DNA from: Lineus longissimus
Lineage: Eukaryota; Nemertea; Pilidiophora; Heteronemertea; Lineidae
Assembly: GCF_910592395.1 (NCBI RefSeq)
Contig: NC_088311.1
Coordinates: forward strand, 19,968,501 to 20,032,500
DNA: 64,000 nucleotides
Direction: 5' to 3'
The notes under the pieces are model-generated. The model was not told the DNA's origin. It ran no database searches and worked only from the letters and a program-made list of their open reading frames with translations. Below, piece after piece: positions 43,480-57,300 of this stretch (position 1 is its first letter; every line of letters begins with the position of its first letter). Both the position numbers and the translations under genes were made by a program.

Positions 43480-43820
43480 AATGGTCTTTCTCATGTATGA
43501 ATACAATCGTGTTTATTTACCCGATGTCATTTCGCAAAAAGCATCTGGTAATCTGAAATGTTTTTTCTCCCGTATATGTTAATGTATAGTACCTTTGGTT
43601 CCGAGCAACCTCACTGACGCTGGCGCTCTCAAGAGCGGCTGGTTGCGGCGCAAATGGTATTTCTCCCATACGGATACATGTATGTGTCGCACACCAACTA
43701 AACCATTGGATCAGAGCAAAACATTCTTTCCCGAGTGGTTAGCCAGTTTCTGTACCCGAAACAAAACACCCGGCCACGACACAGGTCAACATCATAAATG
43801 GTTTTCCTCCCGTACGAATA
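43480..43820 (-). pseudogene. Possible relic of a C2H2 zinc-finger array
   Basis: On the minus strand four sites read like decayed HTGEKPF linkers: IRTGGKPF (about 43819), IRMGEIPF (about 43674), TYTGEKTF (about 43580) and IHT*ERPF (about 43502). Spacings are about 145, 94 and 78 bases against the expected 84, and the C..C and H...H pairs between them are mostly lost. Alternatively this is an unrelated repeat. Confidence 0.3.
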
Positions 43821-44186
43821 TCAACAGATGCGTGCGAGGTTTAGATTTTGTGATGTTGTTCAAGTACGCGAGTTCGTGAAATACGCGATTACACCGTGGT
43901 TGTTTCGGTCTTGCTTGTGACCTGGTGTCGGACTCGCTTGTGTCCTGGTGTCGGACTCATTAAGGAATGGACGGCTTTTTATTGCAGTACGCTTGTTCTT
44001 CTTCTGGTTCATCGGCAAACTATTTTTCTGAACGTGTTTGATGCTTTTTCAATTTGGTTTCAGCTCTTAGATAGTAGACAAACGCGTTATTCGGTATTTT
44101 TAGTACGCACAATCCTTTCCCGCCAAGTGAGTGCACGCCGAGATCCACGCTATTACAAAGGAACGTCATTTCCATTATGGTCCTGA

Positions 44187-44335
44187 TAGCGGGGTAATCA
44201 AGCGCCATCAGCGTAACGTCGGAAACACTGATATCGACACCAAGACGTCACAGGCCAGATCCATGTAAAGGATCGACGCATGGAGCGCTACATGTAACTC
44301 GGGTCGAATCGGAGTCAACGTCGGAAAAGCGTGAT
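44187..44335 (+). repeat. Dispersed repeat, inverted partner of 31046-31225
   Basis: The reverse complement aligns block by block with 31046-31225, with small indels. It ends at GGAAAAGCGTGAT. Confidence 0.75.
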
Positions 44336-44819
44336 TATTCAGTCAGATTTTGAATTTTTCCTTTTTTTGTGCAATTTGTTGATGGGAAGGAACTACTGAT
44401 GTAGAGTATGAGGTGAATTGGCAGCCGACAGTTGGGTAATATTGCCCTTAATAATACCAATGGTCCTTTATAATGAGGTCAAGTTAACGTTGTTGCTGGG
44501 TCTGAGTCGGAAGCCCACACAGATGCCTTTGATGGCAACAGGTTGGAAAATTCATCCCTTACCAAGAGATACCCGGACGTAGTGGACTGGCCTGTCCTGT
44601 TGCTCTGGGTGTACCACAGGCACATTCTTTTATGTGTTGTCACTGGGGTGTGTGTTTGTCAGTCGAGTGGGGGCTATTGAGCTCTTATTTCCATGTACCT
44701 TTGCCGCGTAGGGAATGTGTGTTCGCTTCTCCGGCCCTGCACACAAACGTTGGAGACTACCTGGTGGTGTGGTCATAAAAAGCCATGAAAAATGTGTCAG
44801 AGTCAAAGGTGATTGTAAA

Positions 44820-46275
44820 ATGGTTTTATTTCTTTATTATTCATAAGAAATACAGATCTAAAATCAACAGGTTATTCCTAATATGATGTAAAGATAAAGA
44901 ATGGATAAGATCTAACTTATCTTTGCTGGCCCTAATATATATACATGGACAATATGTACAAACCCCTAACCTGTCACATTCAAAGCATATTGAAACCGTT
45001 TCTCTGGCATGGATATGAATAAATAGTTGGAATTAGCCTTCTTTATTTTCAATATCTATTACAAGAGACAAGAAGCAGGATATGAAAAATACATTTTTTA
45101 TGTGGTTTATTTTTTATATAGAGTTTTCACTCTATGGTATGCAGAAACAATGAGAAAGGAGAACATCTATTAAATTCATTCAGAGAAGCTGCCAGCTGAA
45201 AATTTTTAAAAATCCTTGAACTTTTTATGGCAATTTGTGAGCCTAACATGTCTAAATGAAAAATCTTCTCAGGTAAGGGTGGGATGCAACAAGCTTATTT
45301 TCATTATTCCTGCAAGAAGTGTCAGTAAATTTTAATGATGCAACCATAATTTGGATGTTCGAAGGCCAGTGTTAAAGGTGCATCATGATTCAAAAGGAAC
45401 CACCTAGGCAAACTATAAAGTCGCCACACGACACACAGAAGTGCAATTTGCAGGCCTACATTTAACAATTAGTGGCAGGCTCTGGTACTAATAATCACAA
45501 AGGGCCCTTCCATGGTCAAACCATGCTAAGTTCGCTGTCTCATCGAAGGGCCAGCCTTGGCATTAAAATAACCATAGCCAAGGCTTGAAATAAGCAGAAA
45601 TTCCTTAAAGGCTGAATATTTTCCACACCCAAAAAAATGTGTACAGGATAGATGTGACCATCACTGCACATGGGATGTTCTATTTCAACTAAATCCATGA
45701 AATTTAGTTTTCTTTGTTTTTCTTGAATTTGGCAAGCCTAGTAGTGGATTTTTCTTAGATAGATAAACTACCCTGCATCAAGGGTGCAAAAGGCCTTTAT
45801 AAATAGACGACTCGTCTTCTAATGTACAATGATAAGCAGTGAGAACTTTTTAAAGCCATGGTGGACATCGCTATGAACAGGTTAGCCACAACAGCCAATG
45901 ATAATGGCAACTAGCTTACCATCTGAAGTATGAAATTTAAAAACTTTATATATATATGATGTATAATTACACACAGGTTTATTTTTTATTTATATATATA
46001 TATTCTCTATACATATGTATGCAGAAATATACACCAGGAAATCTTAATGTGCTTTCTTGTCTTTATGTACAAGCATAATCAAGAAATGCACAGTGATATG
46101 TTTGGAAGTAAACTAAACACATGCAAAAGACAAAATGATAATTCACAACATAAAGAGTAAATATCTCATACCAGCAGGCTTTAGCAGTTGATAATAGGCA
46201 GCATTCATCTGACCTACACCCAAACATTCTTACGAGAACCAAGCTGAAGGGTAGTATTACATATATTTTCCTCTG
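44820..46275 (-). other. AT-rich stretch, possible distal 3' UTR of the MPDZ-like gene
   Basis: Base composition shifts to AT-rich at about 44,800. On the minus strand there are many AATAAA hexamers, including a pair at 44825-44830 and 44833-44838 close to the change point. No coding frame is evident. If transcribed with the MPDZ-like gene, the 2,750-bp unit at 46276 would sit inside that UTR. This is inference from composition only. Confidence 0.3.
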
Positions 46276-49025
46276 GACGCAAGGGCCCAACGCGCCGCGT
46301 AGCGGCAAAAAAGCGAAGCTGGCGAAACATTTATAACGGGTCACCGTCACTTATTATTGGACTTATAGCGCATTTACGGGGTTGCAACTATTTTGCTTTA
46401 TTGTGTCACCAGGAAAGAAAAGCATGCGACCTAACGCCGATCTATTTGTATAAAGTGATAATTGGAAGGTATATAGTAGGAAATATCAATAAAATAATCA
46501 TTCCATGTCGTCTTTTGAGGGCATTTTTGATTGTAAAAAATATATGTGTACGTCACCGTAGTCTCTGCAATGATAATTTTATCAGAGCAGTCTCGCGCAA
46601 GTAGAAGTTCTTTACCTACTAGTTCTTCACTTATTAGTCTCAACGTCTGGCGCAAAGCCAGACGTTTTCCATTACGATTTCACTACGATGTTTGACAATA
46701 AGGAGCAGTGCGCGAGATATGCTAATGAGCAGACTTCCCTCGCTTGAGTTTCTGAAGAATGTTCCATATCGCGCTATGCTCATCACTGCTGATTATGACA
46801 GGCGTGCACAGGTAGGTATCTGCTCCCCAACTTCCACCCTAATACGGTACAATAAGTTACCATTTGATGAGAATGGGACAATGCCCTCACTGTGTATGGA
46901 GTCATAGGGATAAGAAGACATTATTCATTAGTGTTGGTACAAGTGATTTTGCCCAAAAAGCATGCGCATTCAAAAAACAAAATATGCAAGGTATCACGTA
47001 CATGTAACATGACCATGACGACGTGCAGAAAGTGCACTGGCCAGTGCATACCCTATGGCTATGTATAGTAAACATGGTAAACATGAACAACATCATTATT
47101 CATCGGCAGTTCATTTTACTCTGAGCTTTTCCTGAAACATATTGCCATGATGATTAGGCCTACCATGTACCATGACCAATAACGGCACTAGATCATGTAG
47201 ATGTCAACAAGTTCACATGAACCGTATAATCCCGCATAATCCCGCATGGCGCATGTGGGGCATGCGTCTAAACCAAAGCCCCAAAATCACTTGTTTTGGT
47301 CTATTTCACTTGTGTTTCCCCCGTCTCCCAGTCCATAATACATTTACAGTTTACAATCCCCGATCATGGCCCAACAAAAGGTCATCGGTTGACTAAAGCC
47401 AAGGAACACAACTGTTCAATGGATTTATAGTTGAATGCGATCAAACTACATCTTTTCAATCGTGGATTGTAAATTTAACCCCATGGGCCTAGGGAAGGCC
47501 CTATAACAATACTTTCGACACAGTTATTATCTCCGCTGCCTCCACCATGTTACACACAGTGCTCACTGCTGATTCTAAAATGCGCCACCTAGTCAATTGC
47601 ACTATCGTCATCACCTCATCATACTTCATTGACATTACAGGCACACATTGACATAGACCACTGTTGCAATCAACGACACAGTCGCTATCCAAGTAGCATT
47701 ATAGAGGTAATTATCATTATCATACCTCATTAGCATGTGAACCAATCGCGTCGCGTCCTTTGCGATCACGGCAAAGCCTCATGGAATAATGTCTTTCAAC
47801 ATTGAATAATTTTTCATATTCCATGCCTACAACTTCAATTTCTTCATAATCCATGGCTAGAAGTTCAATACTAATATAATATCCAAGATAAAGTTACAAG
47901 AAGTAGTCAATAGGGGTCTCTCACCTCTCACTGTATGTCCACACTATTCACGCTTGTACGAGGAATACATTCAATGCTGAATCTAACAACACCCAGTGCC
48001 CTTACTCTGTATATTAGTCACTGGAAGATGGCCCATTTCACTCCTTGCTTCTACTTCACCTATAGTCTCATTGCAAACGCCTCAGTTCTATGATATCACA
48101 TTCACTTTCAGCTGTCATGCAACGCAACAACTGTGCTATCTGCCATCGCACATCAACGAAGAAGTGCAGCCGCCCACATTCCACCTCACGTCTGTCCGAC
48201 CAGCTGCAATCCTCGAGGACGCCCCACTGTACCACGATTTCACTACATTGTTTGACAAGAAGGAGCAGTGCGCGAGATAGGCTAATGAGCAGACTTCCCT
48301 CGCTTGAGTTTCGGAAGAATGTTCCATATCGCGCTAAGCTGACCACTGCTGACCATGACAGGCGTGCATTGGACTGGTACAGGTTGGAACTGAACATTGA
48401 ATATGCTGGTGGTGACGCTTTCTGATGAGAAGTTGGTCGTGACTGATGCAGTATCCTTGGACTTGTCCACAGCATCGTTCAATCATTGCTCTCTGAGCTG
48501 CCTTGATTCTGTACCCAAATACTAAGACCAAATGCCTGTTGACTGTGCTTTAAGAGAGACTGGCGCCATGCCTAGAGATATGACTGACCCCTATTGGCAA
48601 ATTTGTATGACTTTATCTTGCCTACCTAGCTGCTGCCTATAGTCTCCCTTTAACTGCGGAACACTTCAAAGTCGATAAAATGCCATGTTCCACCTTTTAA
48701 TGTGTTCAGACCGCCATTTTCAAAATAATCAAGTCAGGACACTGCCTTCTAGTCTCATAATAAATTTTGCTTTCCTCAATATATAATAACATTTCTTCTT
48801 CTTCAATGCTTTCATCATTCCAAACTTCTCCTCCTCTGACTTTTACAGGGGTACAGTCATGGCAATCAAAACCCAAATACTGAGACCAAATGCCTGTTGA
48901 CTGTGCTTTAAGAGAGACTGGCGCCATGCCTAGTCTCTCTTAAAGCACAGTCAACAGACACCAACCCCCTCAGACTCAGAAACCACAAACGCCCAACCCT
49001 TCCTGCTACCCTAATACTTCTGGAT
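46276..49025. mobile_element. 2,750-bp repeated unit, copy 2
   Basis: Same orientation, same length and same ends as 733-3482. Differences noticed: C46809 and A46810 in place of G1266 and C1267, and T48248 in place of A2705. The left flank ends TTTTCCTCTG and the right flank begins CTCCAAGATT. In this copy a TCTGGA string occurs at both junctions (TCTGGACGC and TTCTGGATC), which may be chance. The repeats and hairpins of copy 1 are all present. Confidence 0.75.
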
Positions 49026-49888
49026 CTCCAAGATTCCATATAGAAATAAAAGTTGCTTGATCACATGTATGTAAGCACTGTTTGATGCACTGCAGTCAAC
49101 TGAGGGGGTTTTGTCTGATACGTAGACAGTGCTGCCAGTAGTAGACCTGCAGGTGTAGGCCAGTTGACACTGTCTTTTATAAACTGCTGATATCTCTGAT
49201 GAGCATGTAGGCCTGCATTGAACTTGAATAATAAGGCGCTGGCTAGATATTATGCAGTTACGATGTACAAATAAGCATGTAAAAACACTTTGGGGCAGTC
49301 TTGGGAAACTGGCCGTCAATTACGCGATTCTTGATGTCATTCTCATAAAGGTTTCCAAATACTGTTACATATACATGTAAGCCATCTATTTTGAAAATCT
49401 GTTGTGAGGTTTTCAATTATATCAAGTTTTTGCCAAAAAAATTTGTTGATAAGAGAAAAAATTACCATGGATACAAAGATTTAAGATGGTGTGTTCATTT
49501 CAAACTACTGACTGGTTTTCCTTGACTGCCCTATATTTGATAAATTGTTACACGCAGACTCCGGGATACATTGAAACAAATGAAAACGCAACACATCCCA
49601 ACAATGTCTTAACACAACTAACTTTCCAAATCTAAACATTCTATAAAAAGCCATGAAATTTGATGGAATTTAAAGTTTTGGGTCAGGTAGAATTCAATTT
49701 AACTCCAACATAACAACTCTGAACACTTTTTAACAATCCTACGTGTGACCATACAGTTTCCTGAGCAAGCTAATAAGAAGCAACGTAATATGTACAGATC
49801 AAACTTGCATCAATTTGTGTTGACATATTATGTTAATTAAGTACCATAGATGTTTTGATATGGAGTGGCGGTGGCGTAAAACTAAATA

Positions 49889-50066
49889 CAGTGGAACCTC
49901 TGTTAGCGGACACCTCTCTATAAAGGACAACCTCTCTATAAAGCACACTAGTTTTGGTCCAAAATTGGTTGTTTCCATTCAATTTGACCTCTCTAATCAG
50001 GACACCTCTCTATTTAGGACAGCGCTTGTCAGTCCGGAGGGTGTCCTTAATAGAGAGGTTCTACTG
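49889..50066 (+). mobile_element. pogo-like MITE, copy B (178 bp, TA duplication)
   Basis: The best-preserved copy: TA|CAGTGGAACCTCTG..GAGAGGTTCTACTG|TA. The interior keeps the CTAGTTTTGGTC and AATTTGACCTCTCTAATCAG blocks seen in copies A and C. Confidence 0.85.
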
Positions 50067-50143
50067 TATTGCAACACATCTCTCAAAGTTGTGGGTTTGA
50101 ACCTAGTCAGGTTGCCACTTCGTTTTTGACAGGTCCAGCTTAA

Positions 50144-50398
50144 CCCTTTAACTGCTGGATATTTTTTCTCAATTTTAAAATTTTGCCGATAATCTGTTTT
50201 TAAAAGACTGTACAAGTAGCTTGAAACGGAGAAGAGTTAGATTCCTCCAAACCGCCAAAGAAGTAATCTACTACCTGCACACCATCTATCAGTAGGCGGA
50301 GAAACTACATAGCAGACGATCTTTTCAATGAAACTCGATGAATAACGCAGAGGCGCTTGTCGCAATTCGGTGACGGTGGCAGTTAATGAGTTAAAGGG
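50144..50398. repeat. Possible TTAA-type MITE
   Basis: TTAA then CCCTTTAACTGCTGG at the left. On the right GGCAGTTAATGAGTTAAAGGG, an interrupted inverted match. The target site at the right is not a clean TTAA. Confidence 0.4.
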
Positions 50399-51106
50399 AT
50401 TATCGCTTGCTTGATACAGCACCCCAGTCAGTATCAAAGTGAGCATGTATGAAACTGTCCCAAATTGCTGCACGTGTCATTACCATGGAACTCCACAACA
50501 CAGCATTATAAATAGAAGGCAACTAAATCACTAGTTCAGAAGACTGAGTCTAGCTAACCGTACTTTCTTCTGTGCAACAGGAAATCAGAAGGTACATTTT
50601 TGTGGTTGGTGAAAATGTATAAGTAGGCTAAAATCTTGCCGTGCGAAATTCACTGTGTGAGCAGCTAGTCCTCAAAACCCTAGAGTGCCCTATGGAGACC
50701 CATTATGACACGCATTGTAAAGTGCACAGAGACAGACCCTGGTCTGTAAAACAGACCCTGGTCTGCAAAACGCTACATATACTGGGTGTAAACGAAAAAA
50801 TAATACACTTCTAAAATTGAATAGCATTAAAACTGTCATTCAGAACCGAATCAGCTAAGACATGTCCAATTATCACTCTGACATTGTCTGAGCTACATTT
50901 GTATTTAATTATTTTGGATGCTATCAAAATTCTGAAATTTGTTAGTTGACAGAAAGAGCATAAATTGGAAATCGGGTTTGTTCTATTTGTTCTAGTACTT
51001 CTTGGCAGCCGTGAGAACAAATCAATCTTTTCCAGCCATCCAGTGCATGTTTTAACAAACTCGTCGACACACTTTATAAAAGAAGCCTTTCTCGAAAATT
51101 GTCCAC

Positions 51107-51377
51107 TCAAGATACAATGCGAAGTTTAACTTCACCATGCGAGTTAACCAGGATCTTCACTGCTTCCTCATGAGTGATACCCTCAAGGCTACGGTTGTTG
51201 ACGGCAGCGATTTGATCCCCTCGTTTCAGTCGGCCGTCTGCTGCTGCTGCCCCCTTGGAGAATACAGTCTTGACGTAGATAGGAAGGTCGCCGTGCGGAC
51301 TGCCGTGGCCTCCTACGATCGAAAAGCCAAGACCTTCTGCCTTGCGTGTAAGGATGATGGTCTTGTATTGAACTTGC
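51107..51377 (-). CDS. MPDZ: MPDZ-like last exon: final PDZ domain and stop
   Basis: Acceptor TTTCAG|GCAAG. It reads [20 protein letters not shown] then a complete PDZ with loop [14 protein letters not shown] and THEEAV, ending LRIVS and TGA (51109-51107). The His at the start of helix B predicts class I ligands. The protein ends right after the domain, as in the family. An ATTAAA on the minus strand (50904-50909) is a possible proximal poly(A) signal. Confidence 0.95.
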
Positions 51378-54300
51378 CTGAAATTGAATATGTGACATCA
51401 CATAGGGGTGGTTCAACATTTCCACGAGTATAGTGAATACGATCTTTCATGACCCCTCCACCAAAAGAGCACTTTTAACGTGCAGACTCTTCAAATGTAT
51501 AGGTATCGATTCTTTGGTAGTAAAGTAGAAGCTCGGTGAATAACAGTGTGATTGATGTTTAGCCAATATGCAGTAATGCAGGCTGCCAACCTTGCCTCGC
51601 CTTCAGATGAAGCATACAATATTTTATCAATAAACTGTTTGTTGACTGCGACAAGAAGGAGAAGACAGCGACCAGTCCTATACTTACGTATCCATTTCCT
51701 CCTCATCGTCCAAAGCCTCTTGTTCCAGAGCCTCAATCTCTTCAAGGGTCGGCTCATCTATGTACACAGGCTTGGAGAGGAAGTCTTCCCCCTTGGCCAG
51801 CTCCAGCATGAGGACCCCCTGTGTCTGTGTGAGGAGGGTGACCGCCTGACCCTGGCTGAGATTGTCGGTGCTGAGGCCATTGATGCTGAGCAACTGGTCT
51901 CCGATCTGAAGAAAACAAAGAAATATCAAGTATTGGTAGAATAAAACCTCTTCATTAAGAAACACCCTTGGGACTGACAAATCATGTCCTTAATAAAGAG
52001 TTGTCCTGATTAGAGAGGTCAACTTGAATGGCAATGGCCTATTCCGTCTAACAGCAGTGACCTTAGGTGTCCTGCTTATATTAGAGAAAGGTGTCAAATG
52101 AGGGAGGTTCCATTTACTTCAGAACAAGTCAATCCCATGCCCAAGTTGAAAATGCACACACCGACTCGATTACTGTAATCACCTACCCTAAGCTTCCTGG
52201 CCCTTGCTGCTGGAGTATCCTGCTGAATGTTCGCTATTGTAATTGGGATGTTCCCTAATGGACTCCCGTAGCCTCCAGCGATGCTGAGGCCGAGGGGACC
52301 ACTATCATATCGTTCTAGGTGGACAAAATATGTGCTGATTGAAGCACTCTGCTCGCTTGAGCTGCTCGAGCCTGAAAATGATGACAATATATTACAAAAT
52401 ATGACTTGAGCTTACCCATGGAAGGCTAGCCTGTTCAAAAGTAACATTCCTTCCCATGCAATGATGACAAGATGTCAGAATATAACTTTGTAACATTATC
52501 TCACCGATGGAGGGCAAGTCTGTTCAAAAGTAACATTCCCTGCCACACAACACTATATCCCCACTGCTCATCAATTGGTGCCTGACTGCAGTGGCACGTA
52601 AAAACACTCATCCCGCTTTGGATGATGAATACTCCATGGAGAAAAACAAATCCAATTTGCATAGCGAACGCTGTAGAAGAAGAAGAGGAATAAGTTTCGT
52701 GTGACTGGGCATGTGACTAATGACCTGAAGTGTAATGTCAAAGCAAAGCCATGAAGAGCTGTTTTATTTCTTTGGATGCGAGAGCCAATGATCCTTTTGA
52801 AAATACGGAGGTCACCAAACAGATTGACTTCAGGAAAAGGAAAGCAGGAGACGGGTCGAAGGTCAGATGCAAATTAGAAGTCAGCAATACATTCATTACA
52901 ATTTGGTTTAGAGATGAATTTAAGATTTTGGACCATCAATAGTATGGGATGAGAAAACTGACTTGAGTTAGTTTACAAGTTGGTTGCGAACTTTTTGTCG
53001 AGAATGTATCATGAACAACAAACTCAGATATACAACATGAAAATTCTTCTACATAGATGCACTACACTTAATCTCCACATGCTAACACTTTTAGCATAAA
53101 GTGTTAACATAACATCCCAAATTTCTACTTAACCTAATACTTGAAACATAACAAACACAGTCCAAACCAGAATTTAAGAAAAAAATATATCTGCAATTCA
53201 TGATGATGTGGTATTGCAGACCAGAACACATGCAGGATATAAACCTTCACTAATTACCAGGAAACATTTGTTGAAGCTTTTGATTACCAAATTTGGAATG
53301 TTGCTTGTCCGCAGAAATATACCAAACTCCTTACATGTAAAACAGATATTCAGAATGCAACAAAACACACTACTATAGTACCCCACAGGTGAGAGATTTT
53401 TGTCGCATGCAATCATGACTGCAAGTCACGGTGATGAAATTCTTTCATTTGTGGGCCTCTTTAGCATCAACCCAGATGATTGTTGGGTAATAGCCTTGGT
53501 CTGCCAATATGCCAAAGATCAGCGCCAAGTTGCACATCCCAAACTCGGTCATAAAGAAAACCCTTGAGATTACGCTACAGGTTTCCTGGTAAACGGTTCC
53601 TTTAAAAGACTAACAGACATGAAGAGAAAACAAACCATCCAATTTCGCCTAAGATGATGAATCTGCAAAACTGTACCGCACAAACAAGATTTGCAATTGG
53701 GAGAGTAATTTTTACACCGTTCCTCGAGAAAGAGATGATACAATTTTTCTTCATCTTTTCTATGTTATCTTGGCAACAACACTTGTCAGTTGTGTAGATT
53801 CATCACTAGCTTGATAACAATATCTACCATTGGAACAAAAATACAGAATACAGCTCTACCATACACAAATATCAGGGCCATCACCAGGTGTGAGTCAATA
53901 ATGCTCTGGTTGTGCCCCATTACGACTCCAACTCCGACTTTATCTTCGAGGCTGCATATTGCTTGCACAGGCTTGCAGTTTGAAGTTGATGTCGGAGTGG
54001 GTGTTGTACGTAAATGAAGCACAACTAAACAACATCCCCTTAGAGGAGAAGTCCACACGACTTATTCACTTTTGCTCAAACTTGACATAATCCCACACTT
54101 GCAGTAAAGAGGGCAGGGTGGAGAATGACACAACGGCCAGACAAATACCGATTTCACCATTTATGAACTAAAACAAATTTGACAAACTTTATAGAACAAA
54201 GCCATGCAGACTACCCTTTAACCCTTTTGCTGCAGTTTTTATTTTCAAGCCAGCACCAGCCCGCGCTGATGATGGACAGTACTTGCCTTCTTATGAATGG

Positions 54301-57300
54301 GCAAATAATATTCAAAAGTGTTGCCATCTATAGTGGTTGGATCAAACTAAAGTTTCCAATGCGCCTTTGGCAGATCCTGATGAATTCAAATTATAAAAGG
54401 GCTTGACCTGCTAAGCATGTCAACCGCAGCAAAAGGGTTAAGATCCTAGAGACAGACCCGAGCATTCTTCTACCAAAGCCCAGGATGTACACAGGCCTAG
54501 ACTGTAACGGATTCTAACCTGGTCAAGTTTAGCTCCTCCTTTGACTAAAAAGCTTGATTATGCTCTGGGAAACTTTGGAATGTACGCAACCGATCTGAAC
54601 CGGGAATGTTAGGAGTTTGGGAAGCTGTGATCTGCTTTTGCTGTGTCAGCACTTTCAAGATCTGCATCCCCTGCACCATCTAAAGCGATCTACCCAGTAT
54701 TAACACCAGGCTAACATAATATCCAAAAAATTAAAAGACACTTCATTCAGGTTTGAATAGTCAATTCACTGACTATGACACAGTAGCTAGAATACTTTGT
54801 AGACATTTTTCAACTGAAAAATATTGTCTTACTTCGTTCAACAAAACAACAGAGAAGTAAAGTTTTTAGATTTGGCAACTTTACTTTTTGAAGTAAGCAA
54901 GATACATGGAATACCGAAAATTTCAAAATCCTGCTTCTCACATACTGCAATTAACTAATTTATTCCTAATTAACTAAGATAATCAAGCTTAATAGCTTTT
55001 TGAGGATGGGAGACCTGCGAAAAGAGGGAGAGATTATTGTTAGTGGGAAAAGTAGCATAAATGGCCAGTCGAGTGAAGAACGTGTAGATATAAAACAATA
55101 TCTAGAACTTTGTACCAAGCCTCGTTGCTGTTGCTGGTGTTCATGGATGAATGACCAATAATGAGATACGCGTACATGTAGCATTATAAGGTGTGTGATT
55201 GGTTGGATTAGCAGTGATGCATAAATTGATGTGTCATAAACAATGATAAACAAGTGTTTCTTTCAACAATAAAAACAGTGGAAACTAAAATCTGAGCAAT
55301 AAAATTTAGTATGCAAAACTCCTATCTAAGAAATAAAAATCATCAGGCAGAGGTTTAATAACTAACTAAAAAGTTAAATTAAGTATATAAAACAAAGAAT
55401 TATTCAAATCCAACAGTTGTCCTTCATCCTTCACTGCATGTACTCATTTTGTAACTTCAAACTGACATATAGCCCCTCATATCGGATACCATAAGCCAAG
55501 CCTAACAATACCAAGCAAAATCTTTTTGAAAACAAGCAAATGACCAGCACCAAGCACTGAAACAGTTTTCAAAAGTGTGGTGTTGAACTTTATCAGACCA
55601 TTTCATGACTTTTTGCCAAAATAAATAGCAAAATCGGCAAGATATTCAATTCAATCCTTCAAAAGTCAATGCAGGCAAACACTCATTAAAGGCAGGAGCA
55701 GATAGATGATTGTTTTAAAAACTTGAATACAAAGAAGTACTAGAGGCATTCAATTCAATAAAATGCAAACAAAAAAACAACTATCATATTAAGTTCATCA
55801 ATCAGAAATGTCAAACGCAACTGAAGGCACTCAAAATCAAAATTGATAGATAATCGGTGGGAAAATTTAATGAACTGAAAAATCTATTACATTCTCTCTG
55901 AGATGAGTGCTGTTATGATACCTATATAGTTTGCAGATGTACGTCAAGCCAAGATACGGTGTCAGTACAACAGTCGAGCTCTATCGTAAGATGTGCTAAG
56001 AGTTTGAAATCAGCCATATATTGTCTACGATGGTGGAAACTGGCTCTTTACTTGAGGAAATTGCCAAACAGGCACAAAAATTGTAATGGCAATGCTTCAA
56101 CCTGTACTGCCTTAAAGTGCTTGACATTCATTTCCAAGCCTAATCAGAAATCGCTTGGTAGAAACCAAGAACCACACAAACTGTGCTACACTTCACTTGA
56201 CCATTTCAGACCAGTTGCAAGTACTGAGTAGCACTGGCCAAAACTCAAACCATCGACCTTCTGATCACAAGTCGGACACTCTTTCACTATGCCACCACCA
56301 CAGGCTTCCTCAAAACTTCACAAAGTTTGAAAGATGGGACGGCCAGCTCTTCAGCTTGTTACGGTGGCCTGCGCTGAGGTTCAAAGTGGCAAGTTGCAAC
56401 ATGAATTTAGGCTTTATAGAACAACTTCATGTTTTGACAATCTGGAAGAAGGATTACACTCCATTGCCACCTGACGTCACAATTATGCACTCTGCCCGTA
56501 ACCAATTTTTAGGTGCAAATCTTCTGATCACTCACATTGGCTGGAAACTTTACCACACAAAGTCCAGAGTTTGCACATACACGTAGGTTGAAAATATTTC
56601 CAAGGTAGACAATACTGAGGCATCTTTTTCTACAAGAATTCCTAATTATTGAGAGAAGAAATTTCAAAACGATGCGTAAAGTTCGAATAACACCTACACT
56701 TCTTGTAATAAAATTTGTAAAATCCCATAACTTATTGAAACTCTTCTCCTATATCATCTTGTTGTTGGTCTTGAAACGAAAGTCACAAAAATTCACAAAT
56801 GAATCAAAATGGATCAATTTCTGATGAAGTATGACATAAACACAAGGCTGCTAAAAAAAATAATTGCAATGAAATTAGGCTTTTTACTTGACTTTGTGCT
56901 GTATTTTCGTAATCCCAAATATGAAATGGTCATGAACAATGTCACCCAGTATGCACTTTTGGGTCCTCCTTGTACACATGCAAAATATATCCTCCCAACC
57001 CAAATCACCCTAATATTCTAAAGACTATCCTATATAGTTATAGTGTAATGGTGTGCTTTCAAAACGTATCACCGCAAGTTTGCTGCCTTAAGCTTTGGCT
57101 AAAACATTGAAGAAATAGAATAGAAAGCATATTCTACTGGTAGAAAAGTGAAAAGTCAGAATTCAGCTATACTACTCAACTGGAAGGAATTTGCTGAATT
57201 CAATTTTATTGAGAAATGTGAGTTGAATAGAAATTGTTAGAGATAATTAGCAGGACACAATACAAGGAGGGAGGAAATTACCCTTGGGGTCAATAATTTT

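Larger units (their letters stand above)
42454..44819. other. Intergenic region between convergent PHF24 and MPDZ-like genes
   Basis: Contains LINE debris (42600-42780), a foldback repeat (42831-42982), a possible zinc-finger relic (43480-43820) and a dispersed repeat (44187-44335). A 22-bp motif is tandemly doubled near 43911-43958 (TCGCTTGTGWCCTGGTGTCG). Confidence 0.5.
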
